Notes under the pieces: generated by a model
Seen by the model: the letters and a program-made list of their open reading frames with translations, nothing else
What the model was told of the DNA's origin: nothing
The model's database searches: none
Position numbers and translations under genes: made by a program
Shown here: positions 48,154 through 57,690 of the stretch, piece after piece
How positions within the stretch are numbered: the first letter of the stretch is position 1
Layout of the letters: the number at the start of each line of letters is the position of its first letter
From: Paenibacillus campinasensis
Lineage (GTDB): Bacteria > Bacillota > Bacilli > Paenibacillales > Paenibacillaceae
Direction: 5' to 3'
DNA: 59,606 nucleotides
Assembly (NCBI RefSeq): GCF_002272015.1
Contig: NZ_NPBY01000001.1
Location: forward strand, 1 to 59,606

Positions 48154-49089
48154 ATGATTAGAAAACCAGAGCTGTTGGCGGCGGCTGGTTCTGTCGCTGA
48201 AGCGAACGTTTATTTCGAAGCAGGCGCAGATGCCCTTGTCGTCGGTGAAGACCGGTTCGGGATGAGACTTCCCGGCAGCATGAATCCGGATCATATCCGA
48301 GAAGTTACGGAGCTGGCCCATGCCAGCGGCCGAAAAATTTATGTATGCATGAACAATCTGATGACCAATGATCTGCTTGCCGATCTGCCGGATTATGTGA
48401 AGACGCTAGGCGCGATCGGCGTGGATGGGGTAGAGTTCAACGATCCGTCGGTGCTGACGTCCGTGAAGACGATCGCGCCGCAGATCAAGCTGCACTGGAA
48501 TGCCGAGATGACGGCCACGAATTATTCGACAGCCAACTATTGGGGCAGCAAGGGAGCATCGCGAGTCATTCTTGCCCGTGAACTGAACATGGATGAAATT
48601 ACGGAGATGAAGCCGCAGCTGCAAGTGGAGGCGCAGGTTCAGATTCATGGCATGACCAATATCTATCACTCCAAGCGCCGCCTGGTCCAGAGCTACATGG
48701 CGCATCAAGGCAGACCCGTAGGTGACGAGGAGAATCTGGGGAAAGAAAGAGGCCTGTTTCTGATCGAGGCCGAAAGACAGGAAGAGAAGTATCCGATCTA
48801 TGAGGATGTGAACGGAACTCATATTATGAGCTCTGAAGATATCTGCATTCTCGAGGATTTGCATCTGCTGATGTCAGCAGGTATCGACAGTTTCAAGGTA
48901 GAGACGCTGCTCAAGCCGCTCTCCTACAACGAGAAGGTGCTTCGCATTTACCGGAATGCGATAGACCTGTATGCGGCCGATCCGAATGCATACGCCTTTC
49001 AGGAGGCGTGGATGGACGAAATTCGCGCCATTCAGGACCCTGAGCGTGAACTGTCGTTTGGCTTTTTCTATAAGGAACAAGTTTATTAA
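48154..49089 (+). CDS. U32-family protein, probable TrhP1-type (YrrN) tRNA hydroxylation factor
   Basis: The 311-aa protein belongs to the peptidase U32 fold: KPELLAAAGSVAEANVYFEA, KIYVCMNNLM, and the C-terminal MSAGIDSFKVETLLKPLSYN. In B. subtilis the pair YrrN-YrrO is required for 5-hydroxyuridine at tRNA position 34, so proteolysis is unlikely despite the family name. This copy lacks the Cys cluster seen in the next gene. ATG 48154 follows TGTAGGAGG. It lies 18 bp after mltG. Confidence 0.88.
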   Translation: MIRKPELLAAAGSVAEANVYFEAGADALVVGEDRFGMRLPGSMNPDHIREVTELAHASGRKIYVCMNNLMTNDLLADLPDYVKTLGAIGVDGVEFNDPSVLTSVKTIAPQIKLHWNAEMTATNYSTANYWGSKGASRVILARELNMDEITEMKPQLQVEAQVQIHGMTNIYHSKRRLVQSYMAHQGRPVGDEENLGKERGLFLIEAERQEEKYPIYEDVNGTHIMSSEDICILEDLHLLMSAGIDSFKVETLLKPLSYNEKVLRIYRNAIDLYAADPNAYAFQEAWMDEIRAIQDPERELSFGFFYKEQVY

Positions 49090-49101
49090 GGAGTGGACAG
49101 C

Positions 49102-50439
49102 ATGGAAGTTATGGCGAAGCCACAATATAAAGGCAAACGTTACCGGTTGGCTAAACCGGAGCTGCTTGCGCCTGCCGGCAACCTGGAGAAGTTGAAGTTT
49201 GCGGTGCACTACGGTGCAGACGCTGTATATATCGGCGGCCAGAAGTATGGTCTCCGCTCGAATGCGGACAATTTCAGTTTTGAAGAGATGAGAGAAGGCG
49301 TCGAGTTTGCCAACCGTTACGGGGCGAAGGTGTTTGTAGCAACCAATATCTATGCCCATAATGAAGATATCGAGGGCATTGAGGCGTATTTGAAGAAGCT
49401 GGAGGAAGTCGGCATTGCTGCGATTATTGCGGCAGACCCGGCGATCATCGAAGTGGCTAAACGTGCCGCTCCGAAGCTTGAGGTTCATCTGAGCACACAG
49501 CAATCCACGCTGAACTGGCAAGCGGTAAAGTTCTGGAAGGACGAAGGACTGCCTAGGGTCGTACTCGGGCGGGAGACGAGTCTGGAAGAGATTGCGGCGA
49601 TTAAAGAACATGTCGATATCGAAATCGAGGCTTTCATTCATGGAGCGATGTGCTCTTCCTTCTCCGGGCGCTGCGTGCTCTCGAACCATTTTACCGATCG
49701 GGACTCCAATCGTGGCGGCTGCTGCCAATCGTGCCGCTGGAAATACGATCTGTTCGAGGACGGCAGAAGCGAGGAGAGCTGGGTGTCCGAAGAGAGTATG
49801 ATGGAGCAGGCTCCACCGGCGCTGTCGCCGTTCAAGCCGGGCCTAACCCAAATTCCGCTGTTTCAGCCGGAAGACAATCCGTTTACGATGGGTTCGAAGG
49901 ATCTGTGCATGCTTGAACATATCCCCGATCTGATCGAGGCAGGCATCGACAGTTTCAAAATTGAAGGACGGATGAAGTCGATTCATTATGTTGCCACGGT
50001 CGTCAATGTGTACCGCCAGGCGATTGATTCGTATATGGCAGATCCGGAAGGCTATGTTCTGAAGCCGGAATGGGTGGAGGAGATCAACAAGGCGGCAAAC
50101 CGTCCGCTGAACACCGGATTTTTCTATGATACCCCGGACCATGAAGATCATATTTATGAGCCGGAGGAGAAAGCGGTGCCGTATGATTTTGCAGGACTGG
50201 TGATGGAATATGACGATAGCACCGGAACCGCGATCATCCAGCAGCGCAATCATTTCAAGCCGGGAGACGAAATCGAATTCTTTGGTCCGGAAGGCACCTT
50301 CTTTAAACAGAAGGTAGGCTCGCTTGAAGATGAGAGCGGGGCTCCGCTTGACGCGGCGCGTCATCCGCTTCAGCTCGTTCGGATGAAGGTGGAGCAGCCT
50401 TTGAAGAACTTTGATATGATGCGCAAACGGAAAGGATAG
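49102..50439 (+). CDS. U32-family protein, probable TrhP2-type (YrrO), with Fe-S-type cysteines
   Basis: This 445-aa U32 protein has KPELLAPAGNLEKLKFAVHY, EIEAFIHGAMCSSFSGRC (U32 signature) and a second Cys group in RGGCCQSCRW, together suited to binding an iron-sulfur cluster. ATG 49102 lies 8 nt after AAGGAG. It starts 12 bp after the YrrN-like gene, and both should act together in prephenate-dependent tRNA hydroxylation by analogy with E. coli TrhP (YegQ). The C-terminal beta-barrel includes FAGLVMEYDDSTGTAII. A terminator follows. Confidence 0.92.
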   Translation: MEVMAKPQYKGKRYRLAKPELLAPAGNLEKLKFAVHYGADAVYIGGQKYGLRSNADNFSFEEMREGVEFANRYGAKVFVATNIYAHNEDIEGIEAYLKKLEEVGIAAIIAADPAIIEVAKRAAPKLEVHLSTQQSTLNWQAVKFWKDEGLPRVVLGRETSLEEIAAIKEHVDIEIEAFIHGAMCSSFSGRCVLSNHFTDRDSNRGGCCQSCRWKYDLFEDGRSEESWVSEESMMEQAPPALSPFKPGLTQIPLFQPEDNPFTMGSKDLCMLEHIPDLIEAGIDSFKIEGRMKSIHYVATVVNVYRQAIDSYMADPEGYVLKPEWVEEINKAANRPLNTGFFYDTPDHEDHIYEPEEKAVPYDFAGLVMEYDDSTGTAIIQQRNHFKPGDEIEFFGPEGTFFKQKVGSLEDESGAPLDAARHPLQLVRMKVEQPLKNFDMMRKRKG

Positions 50440-50487
50440 TCGGTCCGTAATGGACTGGTTCTAGGTCATATTAACTAGGTTTGACAT

Positions 50488-50526
50488 GAATCCGGGTCGC
50501 CCGACGCCCCCCGGATTCTTTTTTTA
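50488..50526 (+). terminator. Intrinsic terminator after the U32 pair
   Basis: GAATCCGGG pairs with CCCGGATTC, followed by eight T residues. Confidence 0.92.
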
Positions 50527-50669
50527 TTCAAAAAAATAGGGATGTTGTATTAATTTTTTTGCGAAAAGCCAAAGAAAAACGCCCCTACCTGACGAAATAA
50601 AATAGTAAAGGGGAGTTGTGTCACGTCAACTAACCATATCATAAAAAGAATGTGGCAGGTGAACAGCAA

Positions 50670-52877
50670 ATGTCAGATGTAGAACAGCAGGAAAAGAAAC
50701 CGAAACAAGACAAGCTGAAGGACAAGAAGAACAGGGAGAAGAAGGACAAGAAGCCGAAGGAAGGAAAGGGCCTCTTCAGTTCTTGGTCATCCAAGGGAAT
50801 ACATAACGTGAAATCGGTTGCATCATCGGCGGTTACCGCGTTTGGTAAGACATCCTTTAACCCGGCTAAGTCGGTAGGAATTCGTTTGTTCCTCGTGTTT
50901 TTCACAGCAATCGTAGCATTTGTGGTGATTTTGGGATGGCTCTCCTATAATCAGGCGCGGAACACGATTGTGAAGAACGCAGCCAACGCCAACCAGCAGA
51001 TGATTATCCAGACGTCGGAGAAAATCGATATTATTCTGGATAAGTACGAAAATATGGGGCGGCAAATTTTTTACGACAACGATCTGCAAAAACTGCTTTA
51101 TTCTTTCAAGCATGACAATTTGAGCGATTACGACAAATTTACGGTTGAACGGAGCATTCGTGACAGGCTGTCCAACCAAATTACGTCGGATTCGGTCATT
51201 AGAGCCATGTATCTGATCCCGACCGATCAGGAAATTATGATCTCGGCAGGGCAGGTATCTGCGGATGCTAAGTCGGTATACGAAGAGCCTTGGTTCATCG
51301 AACTGAAGGAAGGAACACAGAAACTGACTTGGGTTCCGACAAAGGCGAACAGCGGAGCGCCTTATTTCACCGTAGCGCGTGCACTCGGCTCCATGAATGA
51401 TCTGAACAGCACGTATGTCGTTATGATTGATCTGGACGTCAGTGTGCTGAATGAGCAGCTCGCGGGCATCAACCTTGGTGACCAGGGGCAGCTGCAGCTG
51501 GTAAGTCCGGAGGGAACGGTCGTATCAAGCTCTGTCATCGGCTTGAACGGAACAGAGACGAATCTGAGCTTCCTGCAAGAGCTTCCTGAGGATAGCAGAA
51601 CGGACAATCTGACGACAAGAGACGAAGAGCACCGTTCGGTCCTTGCCGTGTACAACAAGCTCGCCACGAACGATTGGAAGCTGGTAGGGGTTGTACAGGA
51701 AAGGGAACTGACTAAGGATGCCACCTCGATCCTTTTCATTACTTGGATTGTAGCTGCGGTAGACGTTGTGGTTGCGATTCTGATCGGCATATGGATGGTA
51801 CGTATGATTGCCCGTCCGCTTGGCAAACTGAACCTTCTGATGAAGGAAGGGGCCAAAGGAAACCTGAACGTTCGTACGGATCACAAAGGCCAGGATGAAA
51901 TCGGCCAGCTATCGGCCAGCTTTAACGATATGATGGAGCAGATCACCAAGCTGGTGCAGCAAACGAACAATACGGCGCAGGATGTTCTGAGTACGGCGGC
52001 TGAGCTTAGCGACGCCTCCAAGAAAACAGCTATTTCCGCTAAAGAAATTGCGGTGGCCACCGAAGAGATTGCCAACGGCGCAAGCAGTCTTGCTGTGGAA
52101 GCAGAGCGCGGCAGCGATCTGACCAACCATATTTCCCAGCAGATGAAAGTCGTTGTTAACGCCAATGAAGAGATGGGCAAATCGGCTCGTCATGTTGAAA
52201 GCTCCAGTGAGCTCGGTACGAAGCATCTTAACGACCTGCTTGATAAAACGCATCAGACGGAAGATATGACACGTTCGATGATGCGCAAGGTTGATGAACT
52301 GAAAGAAACGACATCTTCGGTTGTGAAGGTGCTCGATGTGATGCAGAACATTACGAAGCAAACGAATATTCTGTCGCTTAATGCTACGATTGAAGCAGCT
52401 CGAGCTGGCGCTGCCGGCCGCGGGTTCATGGTGGTTGCCGATGAAATTCGTCAGCTGGCAGAGCAGTCCAGACAGTCGATTGACATGGTTAGCCAGATTA
52501 CAGACCGCATCATGACAGAGATGAATGAAACGGTTCAAGTGCTGCTGGATGCGAACCCGCTCTTTAAAGCACAGATGGATGCGGTGAAGGAAACCAGCGA
52601 TATCTTCCTGTCGGTAAGACAGCAGATGGGCGAGTTCATCGAGCGGCTGGATTCCGCTACAAGCTCCATTGGTGAACTGAACGATTCTCAGAATGTATTG
52701 TCTGAAGCGATGAGCAATGTGAGTGCGGTGGCTGAGGAGTCTTCGGCGACGTCCGAAGAGGTGGCTTCGCTCTCGAACGAGCAGCAGAACATCAGCAATC
52801 AGCTTGTGAACCTGTCGAGCAAGCTGGAGAACGTATCGAAAGAGCTGAAAGAAACGCTGTCTCGCTTCACGGTTTAA
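50670..52877 (+). CDS. Methyl-accepting chemotaxis protein with a Lys-rich cytoplasmic N-terminal tail
   Basis: The 735-aa receptor has two membrane helices (about 70-92 and 351-378) around a dCache-like sensor (about 100-345), then HAMP (about 375-430) and the signalling domain with tip [20 protein letters not shown] (567-586). Unusually, about 65 residues precede TM1; residues 7-34 are dense with Lys, Glu and Asp ([12 protein letters not shown]). No NWETF-type tethering peptide ends the protein. ATG 50670 follows GCAGGTGA. No sigma-D promoter is evident upstream. It is not part of the yrr cluster in B. subtilis and may be a Paenibacillus insertion. The ligand is unknown. Confidence 0.93.
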   Translation: MSDVEQQEKKPKQDKLKDKKNREKKDKKPKEGKGLFSSWSSKGIHNVKSVASSAVTAFGKTSFNPAKSVGIRLFLVFFTAIVAFVVILGWLSYNQARNTIVKNAANANQQMIIQTSEKIDIILDKYENMGRQIFYDNDLQKLLYSFKHDNLSDYDKFTVERSIRDRLSNQITSDSVIRAMYLIPTDQEIMISAGQVSADAKSVYEEPWFIELKEGTQKLTWVPTKANSGAPYFTVARALGSMNDLNSTYVVMIDLDVSVLNEQLAGINLGDQGQLQLVSPEGTVVSSSVIGLNGTETNLSFLQELPEDSRTDNLTTRDEEHRSVLAVYNKLATNDWKLVGVVQERELTKDATSILFITWIVAAVDVVVAILIGIWMVRMIARPLGKLNLLMKEGAKGNLNVRTDHKGQDEIGQLSASFNDMMEQITKLVQQTNNTAQDVLSTAAELSDASKKTAISAKEIAVATEEIANGASSLAVEAERGSDLTNHISQQMKVVVNANEEMGKSARHVESSSELGTKHLNDLLDKTHQTEDMTRSMMRKVDELKETTSSVVKVLDVMQNITKQTNILSLNATIEAARAGAAGRGFMVVADEIRQLAEQSRQSIDMVSQITDRIMTEMNETVQVLLDANPLFKAQMDAVKETSDIFLSVRQQMGEFIERLDSATSSIGELNDSQNVLSEAMSNVSAVAEESSATSEEVASLSNEQQNISNQLVNLSSKLENVSKELKETLSRFTV

Positions 52878-52939
52878 GTCTAGAGAGAAAGACTCGCCTA
52901 AACGCGGGTCCGGGATATGTTAAGGTTAGTCATCCTACG

Positions 52940-52992
52940 AAACGTCCTTTCAACATGGGGCTTCATGCCCCCATGCGGGAAGGGCGTTTTTC
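52940..52992 (+). terminator. Intrinsic terminator after the chemoreceptor gene
   Basis: AACGTCCTTTC pairs imperfectly with GGGAAGGGCGTT; the inner CATGGGG/CCCCATG stem is strong, and TTTTT follows. Confidence 0.85.
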
Positions 52993-53097
52993 GCATTTAT
53001 TGGGTTGATCGGGGAAGGCTCCTTTCAGAATGGCAGGTTGCGGGGCGCTGCTACGGGCAATACTGAAAAAGAAATCTTACAAGCGGAGGGATGTTGG

Positions 53098-54906
53098 ATG
53101 AAGCTTGACCGCAAGCAGCGGGTCGTCTACGGCTGGCTGATTCTGACCTTATTCATTCTCATACTTGCCGGAAGGCTGGCCTGGGTGCAGCTTGTCATGA
53201 AACATCAGCGTATGCCGGGGAGCAATCATACGATGATTGAGGCGTCCTTGTACCAGAGGGAACGGGGCGTGGTGCTGGATTCCGGCCGAGGTCATTTTAC
53301 GGATCGCTATGGGCAGCCGCTAACAGGGCATCTGATATGGACGGCCGTTCTGTTCCCGATGAATAAGGCAGAGTGGAGCGAGGCTCAGCCCAAGCTGCGG
53401 CAGTTGTCCGATATTTTGAATACCGATTATGATGCGCTGACTGACCAATGGCATAAGAGTCATGAACCGATTCTATGGCATGCCCAATCGTCGCCTGTGC
53501 CCACCGCTTTGTCTAGTGAACAGATCGCACGGATTCATGAGCTGGAGCTGGAATATATTCAAGTGCTCCCTTATCAGCAGCGCTATCCTGCCGGGCTTTC
53601 CGGCATGCAGTGGCTTGGCTATGTGTCGGGGCAGCGCAAGGAGAACCTGTTCTATAAAGATGATCCCGAGATCAAGGGAAACAGCGGGCTGGAGAAAGCG
53701 CTGGACCCGATTATACGCGGTGATGAACCGACCATTGTATATTTCCCGGTGAACGGCGGCAACCATGTTATTCAGGATATGGAACCGATGGTGAAGGCTT
53801 CGAGTAATCCCTATTATCCTCTGCGTGTACAGAGCACCATCGATGCAGGGATGCAGCAGGCGATTGAGGATTTAACCGAAAAGGCCAACATGGGCAAAGG
53901 GGCAGTTGTTGTGCTGGATGCCCGCAATGCTGACATTTTGGCCATGGTATCCAGGCCTTTCTATAATCCCGAAGACATCCATCCGGAAGCGGGGGAATGG
54001 GAGAATCGGGCGGTTAAGGCTGCGGTGCCGGGTTCAATCTTTAAGCTGGTCACCGCAGCGGCTGCGCTGGAGCATGGCGTCGTCAAGCCCCGGGAGAAAT
54101 TTCATTGCAGCGGTGAATACGGAAAATACGGTCTGTCCTGCTGGAAGGAAGGCGGCCATGGGACGATTACGGCTGAAGAAGGGTTTGCGCATTCATGTAA
54201 TGTTGTGTTCGCCACACTGGCCGAACGGCTGACGCATGAACAGCTTGAAGCGGCAGCGAATTCGCTTGGACTTGGACAAACCGTGGGCTGGCAAGCTAAA
54301 GATCTGCTTGGTTTAAGCGTGTTGAAGCCGCTGGACCATGAGGAGCAAGGGACAATATTCGACAAATCAGCGGACAGATCAGATGCCGGTGAGCGGGTAC
54401 AAACGGCCATCGGACAGCGTGATACGGCGATTAGCCCGCTTCAGGCTGCCAATATGGTCGTTACGCTGCTTCATGGAGGCGAGGTCCATAGACCCCGTTT
54501 GATGGACAAGCTGACCTATGCCAATGGTCAGCTATTGTATGAAGCGAAACCCGTGGTTATGGGGAAGCTGGGCGGCAACGGAAATATTTCCCGGGAAACA
54601 TCCGCTATACTGCGTAAGTGGATGGAGGATGTAGTGCGTGAGGGGACAGGAAAATCACTGTTAAACCACAAGGCCAGATGGGCAGGAAAATCGGGTACCG
54701 CGCAAGTTAAAGTAAAGGGCCGCGCCCGGAATAACCAATGGTTTATCGGGTACGGCCCTGTCGAACAGCCACGGTATGCGGTGGCCGTGCTTGTGGAAGA
54801 TCGCTCGCCTGACAGCAGTCATCAGGCTACGCAGCTGTTCGGTCAGGTGATTGATTTGTTGGCTTCTCCGGACTTTTCTGTTTCCGGCTCAGGATCGGCA
54901 CGTTGA
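53098..54906 (+). CDS. Class B penicillin-binding protein (PbpI/YrrR-like transpeptidase)
   Basis: This 602-aa protein has one N-terminal membrane anchor (about 11-33), a dimerisation domain with RERGVVLDSGRGHFTDRYG, and a transpeptidase domain with the three catalytic motifs SIFK (313-316, nucleophile S313), SCN (366-368) and KSGTA (531-535). Class B enzymes cross-link peptidoglycan outside the membrane. In B. subtilis yrrR (pbpI, PBP4b), expressed in the forespore, has the same neighbourhood, so orthology is plausible. ATG 53098 is 7 nt after GGAGGG. The 3' end overlaps the convergent permease gene by 64 bp. Confidence 0.9.
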   Translation: MKLDRKQRVVYGWLILTLFILILAGRLAWVQLVMKHQRMPGSNHTMIEASLYQRERGVVLDSGRGHFTDRYGQPLTGHLIWTAVLFPMNKAEWSEAQPKLRQLSDILNTDYDALTDQWHKSHEPILWHAQSSPVPTALSSEQIARIHELELEYIQVLPYQQRYPAGLSGMQWLGYVSGQRKENLFYKDDPEIKGNSGLEKALDPIIRGDEPTIVYFPVNGGNHVIQDMEPMVKASSNPYYPLRVQSTIDAGMQQAIEDLTEKANMGKGAVVVLDARNADILAMVSRPFYNPEDIHPEAGEWENRAVKAAVPGSIFKLVTAAAALEHGVVKPREKFHCSGEYGKYGLSCWKEGGHGTITAEEGFAHSCNVVFATLAERLTHEQLEAAANSLGLGQTVGWQAKDLLGLSVLKPLDHEEQGTIFDKSADRSDAGERVQTAIGQRDTAISPLQAANMVVTLLHGGEVHRPRLMDKLTYANGQLLYEAKPVVMGKLGGNGNISRETSAILRKWMEDVVREGTGKSLLNHKARWAGKSGTAQVKVKGRARNNQWFIGYGPVEQPRYAVAVLVEDRSPDSSHQATQLFGQVIDLLASPDFSVSGSGSAR

Positions 54907-56012
54907 GTCATATCGAATGGAGATACATCAAACTCTTCGCTGGGCAGATGAATCCACTTTTGCAAATATCCTTGCTGAAGCAACTCTTTAAGCAAAATTA
55001 GCAGAATCGGGGCCAAGATAAGACCTGCCACGCCGAAGATAGACAAGGAGATAATCATGAAAGACAGCATAAGGAACGCAGATGAGATGCCGATGGAATT
55101 TCCTGCAATTTTCGGTTCGAGCAGCTGACGGGAAACCATGACGACTGCAAGCAGCACAATCAGACCGATCGCAAGGCCGCTATTGCCGACAATAAACAGA
55201 TAAATGATCCACGGAATAAAAATAACCGGTACGCCGAGCAGTGGCAAAATATCAAAAACGGCACTGAACAGGGCGACAGAAAGCGCATTTGAGGTTCCAA
55301 GGATAAGCAGACCGACATATACAATGACAAAGGTAATGCTGACCAGTTTCAGTTGGGCCTTCAGGTAAGCGCCAATCGCTTTGAATACGTGGTCCTTCAG
55401 AAACTGAAAAGCGATTTTGATCGTTTTCGGTGTCTTGTCGGTGGCAATTTTTCTCCAGCTTGTAATTTCAATGCTAAGGAAGAAGGCGAGAATCATCGCG
55501 ATCCCGAAATTGGCGATAAAACTGGAGAATGAACCCATGAAACCAACCATAAATAGAAAGAAAGACTTTGCGACGTTGGCACCGAAATTCGTGATGTTCT
55601 GGAAGAAGCTGTTCAAACGGTCGGTCAAATCCGGCGGCAATGCATCCAGCCTGGATTGAAGCACAAGCAGCCACTCCTGGAAATGGGTTTGCAGCGTGCG
55701 GGTGTATGCCGGAAGATTATCGTTTAAATGTGTAATTTGAGAAATAATGAGCGCGCCTGCTCCGAGCAGCAGCCCGGCTATAATCATTAGAAAGAGCAGG
55801 ACGGATATGGCTGCAGCAATCGGTTTTGGCAAACCGCGGCGATGCAGAAATTTCGCAAGTGGCTCTATAATCAAAAATACCAGAAAAGACAGAAATACAG
55901 GCGCCGCAATTTGGTAAAGTTTACTAAAAATAAACATAATCAGGTATACCGTTAGTACAACTAAAGCGATGTCAAATGCGGTTCTCCAGTATTTTTTGTA
56001 TAAGGGAAGCAT
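54843..56012 (-). CDS. AI-2E family permease (YtvI-like)
   Basis: The 389-aa membrane protein of the AI-2E family has paired N-terminal helices (YWRTAFDIALVVLTVYLIMF), a middle soluble segment (LPPDLTDRLNSFFQNI) and the conserved FDILPLLGVPVIFIPWII and EPKIAGNSIGISSAFLM. It is of the YtvI type linked with sporulation, rather than the YrrI type seen at 41345. ATG 56012 lies about 16 nt after AAAGGAG; no better start is visible. Its 3' end overlaps the class B PBP gene on the other strand by 64 bp. The C-terminal tail is hydrophilic and acidic. Confidence 0.88.
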   Translation of the reverse strand: MLPLYKKYWRTAFDIALVVLTVYLIMFIFSKLYQIAAPVFLSFLVFLIIEPLAKFLHRRGLPKPIAAAISVLLFLMIIAGLLLGAGALIISQITHLNDNLPAYTRTLQTHFQEWLLVLQSRLDALPPDLTDRLNSFFQNITNFGANVAKSFFLFMVGFMGSFSSFIANFGIAMILAFFLSIEITSWRKIATDKTPKTIKIAFQFLKDHVFKAIGAYLKAQLKLVSITFVIVYVGLLILGTSNALSVALFSAVFDILPLLGVPVIFIPWIIYLFIVGNSGLAIGLIVLLAVVMVSRQLLEPKIAGNSIGISSAFLMLSFMIISLSIFGVAGLILAPILLILLKELLQQGYLQKWIHLPSEEFDVSPFDMTQRADPEPETEKSGEANKSIT

Positions 56013-56155
56013 GGTCTGGCATCGGCTCCTTTTTTTAGAAATGATCAATGATATCATTGTACACGATTTTCTAAAAAAAAGCCTATTTCTTTATGGGCTG
56101 TGATAAAATATGATAGTATGTTACAGAAATATAGAGATAAAAGCGGGGAGTTTGT

Positions 56156-57562
56156 ATGCAGACAATACTGCTTTGGCTATTTTACCTTTCATCGTTTTAT
56201 GCATTTATTCCCGGTATATTAACCCGGATTTTTGGCTTCCGAGTATTCCGCAGGGGGTCCGGGGAGAACGAGTTCGCTTTAACGTTTGATGATGGACCTG
56301 ATCCTCATTATACGCCCAAGCTGCTTGATCTGCTGCGGCGTTACGATATGAAGGCTACCTTTTTTGTGGTTGGTTCCCATGCGGAGCAGCATCCTGAAGT
56401 CGTTCGACGCATTCATGAGGAAGGTCATCTGATCGGTATTCATAATTATGTTCATAAGAGCAATTGGTTGATGAGACCCGTGACTGTTCGCCGGCAAGTC
56501 CAGCGGACCGATGATATTATATTCTCGATCACCGGAGAGCGAACAACTTATTACAGACCTCCCTGGGGGATCGTAAATCTGTTTGATTTCGCTAAGAATA
56601 CAGGCTGCAGAATTATTCTATGGTCATCCATGTTCTACGACTGGCGCAGCAAGATCGGCGCTGACCGGCTGACGCAGCGGATGCTAAGCAAGCTGCGTGA
56701 TGGAGAGGTCATGCTGCTGCATGATTGCGGGACGACGATGGGGGCTAACCCGGATGCTCCCGAGCAGATGCTGATTGCGCTGGAACGTGTGCTTAAGGTG
56801 GCGAAGGAGAAGGGGATGAGAAGCATTCGTATCGACCGTATGTTGGAGAAGGAAGGCAAGGCTAAGGCCAAGAAGCTGTCTCCGGCCAAAAGAATGCTGG
56901 TATCAGCGTGGCTCCTGTGGGAGAAAGCGTTCCATGCCCTGTTCACACTTCGGACTGTAACCCCGTCCGACCCGATGCTGCACTTCCGTGTTCGCCCTTA
57001 TCGGGGGCAGCCGGTTACGCTGGAGGATGGCAGCCGGATTGAGAAGGGTGACAAGATTGTTGAGTTGCATTTTGACAACAAAAAGCTGTTTGAGCTTGGC
57101 AGTCGTTCGAGATCGGAGATGCAGCTGGCGATTCAGATGATCCGTGCAGTTCAGAAGGATCTGCCGACACTTGCAGATATGGTGCTGGAGCGGCCGGAGC
57201 TTCAAGGATCCAAAGGATTGTACGGTGTGACCATGATTTCCCGGGGGCCGGAGCAATTCGGGTTTCAAATTCTGGATCTGCCGTCAGGCTGGTTCGCCAG
57301 CTCGACTCGAATCTATCTGAAGCTGCTGCTTAGCGTCATTCATCCCAAAGGCAAATCGCGCCTGAAGGATGGGACCCAGGCGATGGAGCCCAAAATGCTG
57401 TATATGCCGGTTGAAGTATTGATTGAGCGCTACGCCAGCAAAAAGAGGCCATCCTCCGCCGTCGCCGCCATTGCCGACGAGGCTCACGAGCATGACGAGA
57501 TGAGTGAGCTGACCGCCATTGCAGGCGCTTCTTCCAAGGGCATTACCGCAGTGCCACGATAA
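56156..57562 (+). CDS. Polysaccharide deacetylase with a YkoP-like C-terminal domain
   Basis: This 468-aa protein has an N-terminal membrane anchor (about 1-25) and a NodB domain (about 38-225) with TFDDGPDP (catalytic Asp and metal Asp), HNYVHK (metal His pair), YRPPWGIVN and VMLLHDCG. These indicate an active metal-dependent deacetylase of cell-wall or surface glycans. Residues about 250-430 form a second domain (LHFRVRPYRGQPVTLEDGS, KIVELHFDNKKLFEL), similar to YkoP-type proteins, of unknown role. The tail is low-complexity. ATG 56156 follows GCGGGGAG. A TATGAT (56109-56114) may be its -10. It is monocistronic, with a terminator following. Confidence 0.9.
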   Translation: MQTILLWLFYLSSFYAFIPGILTRIFGFRVFRRGSGENEFALTFDDGPDPHYTPKLLDLLRRYDMKATFFVVGSHAEQHPEVVRRIHEEGHLIGIHNYVHKSNWLMRPVTVRRQVQRTDDIIFSITGERTTYYRPPWGIVNLFDFAKNTGCRIILWSSMFYDWRSKIGADRLTQRMLSKLRDGEVMLLHDCGTTMGANPDAPEQMLIALERVLKVAKEKGMRSIRIDRMLEKEGKAKAKKLSPAKRMLVSAWLLWEKAFHALFTLRTVTPSDPMLHFRVRPYRGQPVTLEDGSRIEKGDKIVELHFDNKKLFELGSRSRSEMQLAIQMIRAVQKDLPTLADMVLERPELQGSKGLYGVTMISRGPEQFGFQILDLPSGWFASSTRIYLKLLLSVIHPKGKSRLKDGTQAMEPKMLYMPVEVLIERYASKKRPSSAVAAIADEAHEHDEMSELTAIAGASSKGITAVPR

Positions 57563-57617
57563 TAAGGTTCACGCACTTATTCATGGAATACCGTTCGTTA
57601 GTTCCGTTATATAAGAT

Positions 57618-57670
57618 AAGGGGTTATCCCGTCCGTACCATCTGTGTACGGAACGCGGATAACCCCTTTG
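57618..57670. terminator. Bidirectional terminator between the deacetylase gene and ilvD
   Basis: GGGGTTATCC pairs with GGATAACCCC, with an inner CCGTAC/GTACGG stem; the A-rich left and T-rich right flanks serve both convergent genes. Confidence 0.88.
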
Positions 57671-57690
57671 ATGTTTCAGGCGAAATTCGG

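Noticed and set aside
50530..50669. Sigma-D (motility) promoter before the chemoreceptor gene
   Set aside because: No TAAA-N15-GCCGATAT-like pair could be found in this A/T-rich stretch.
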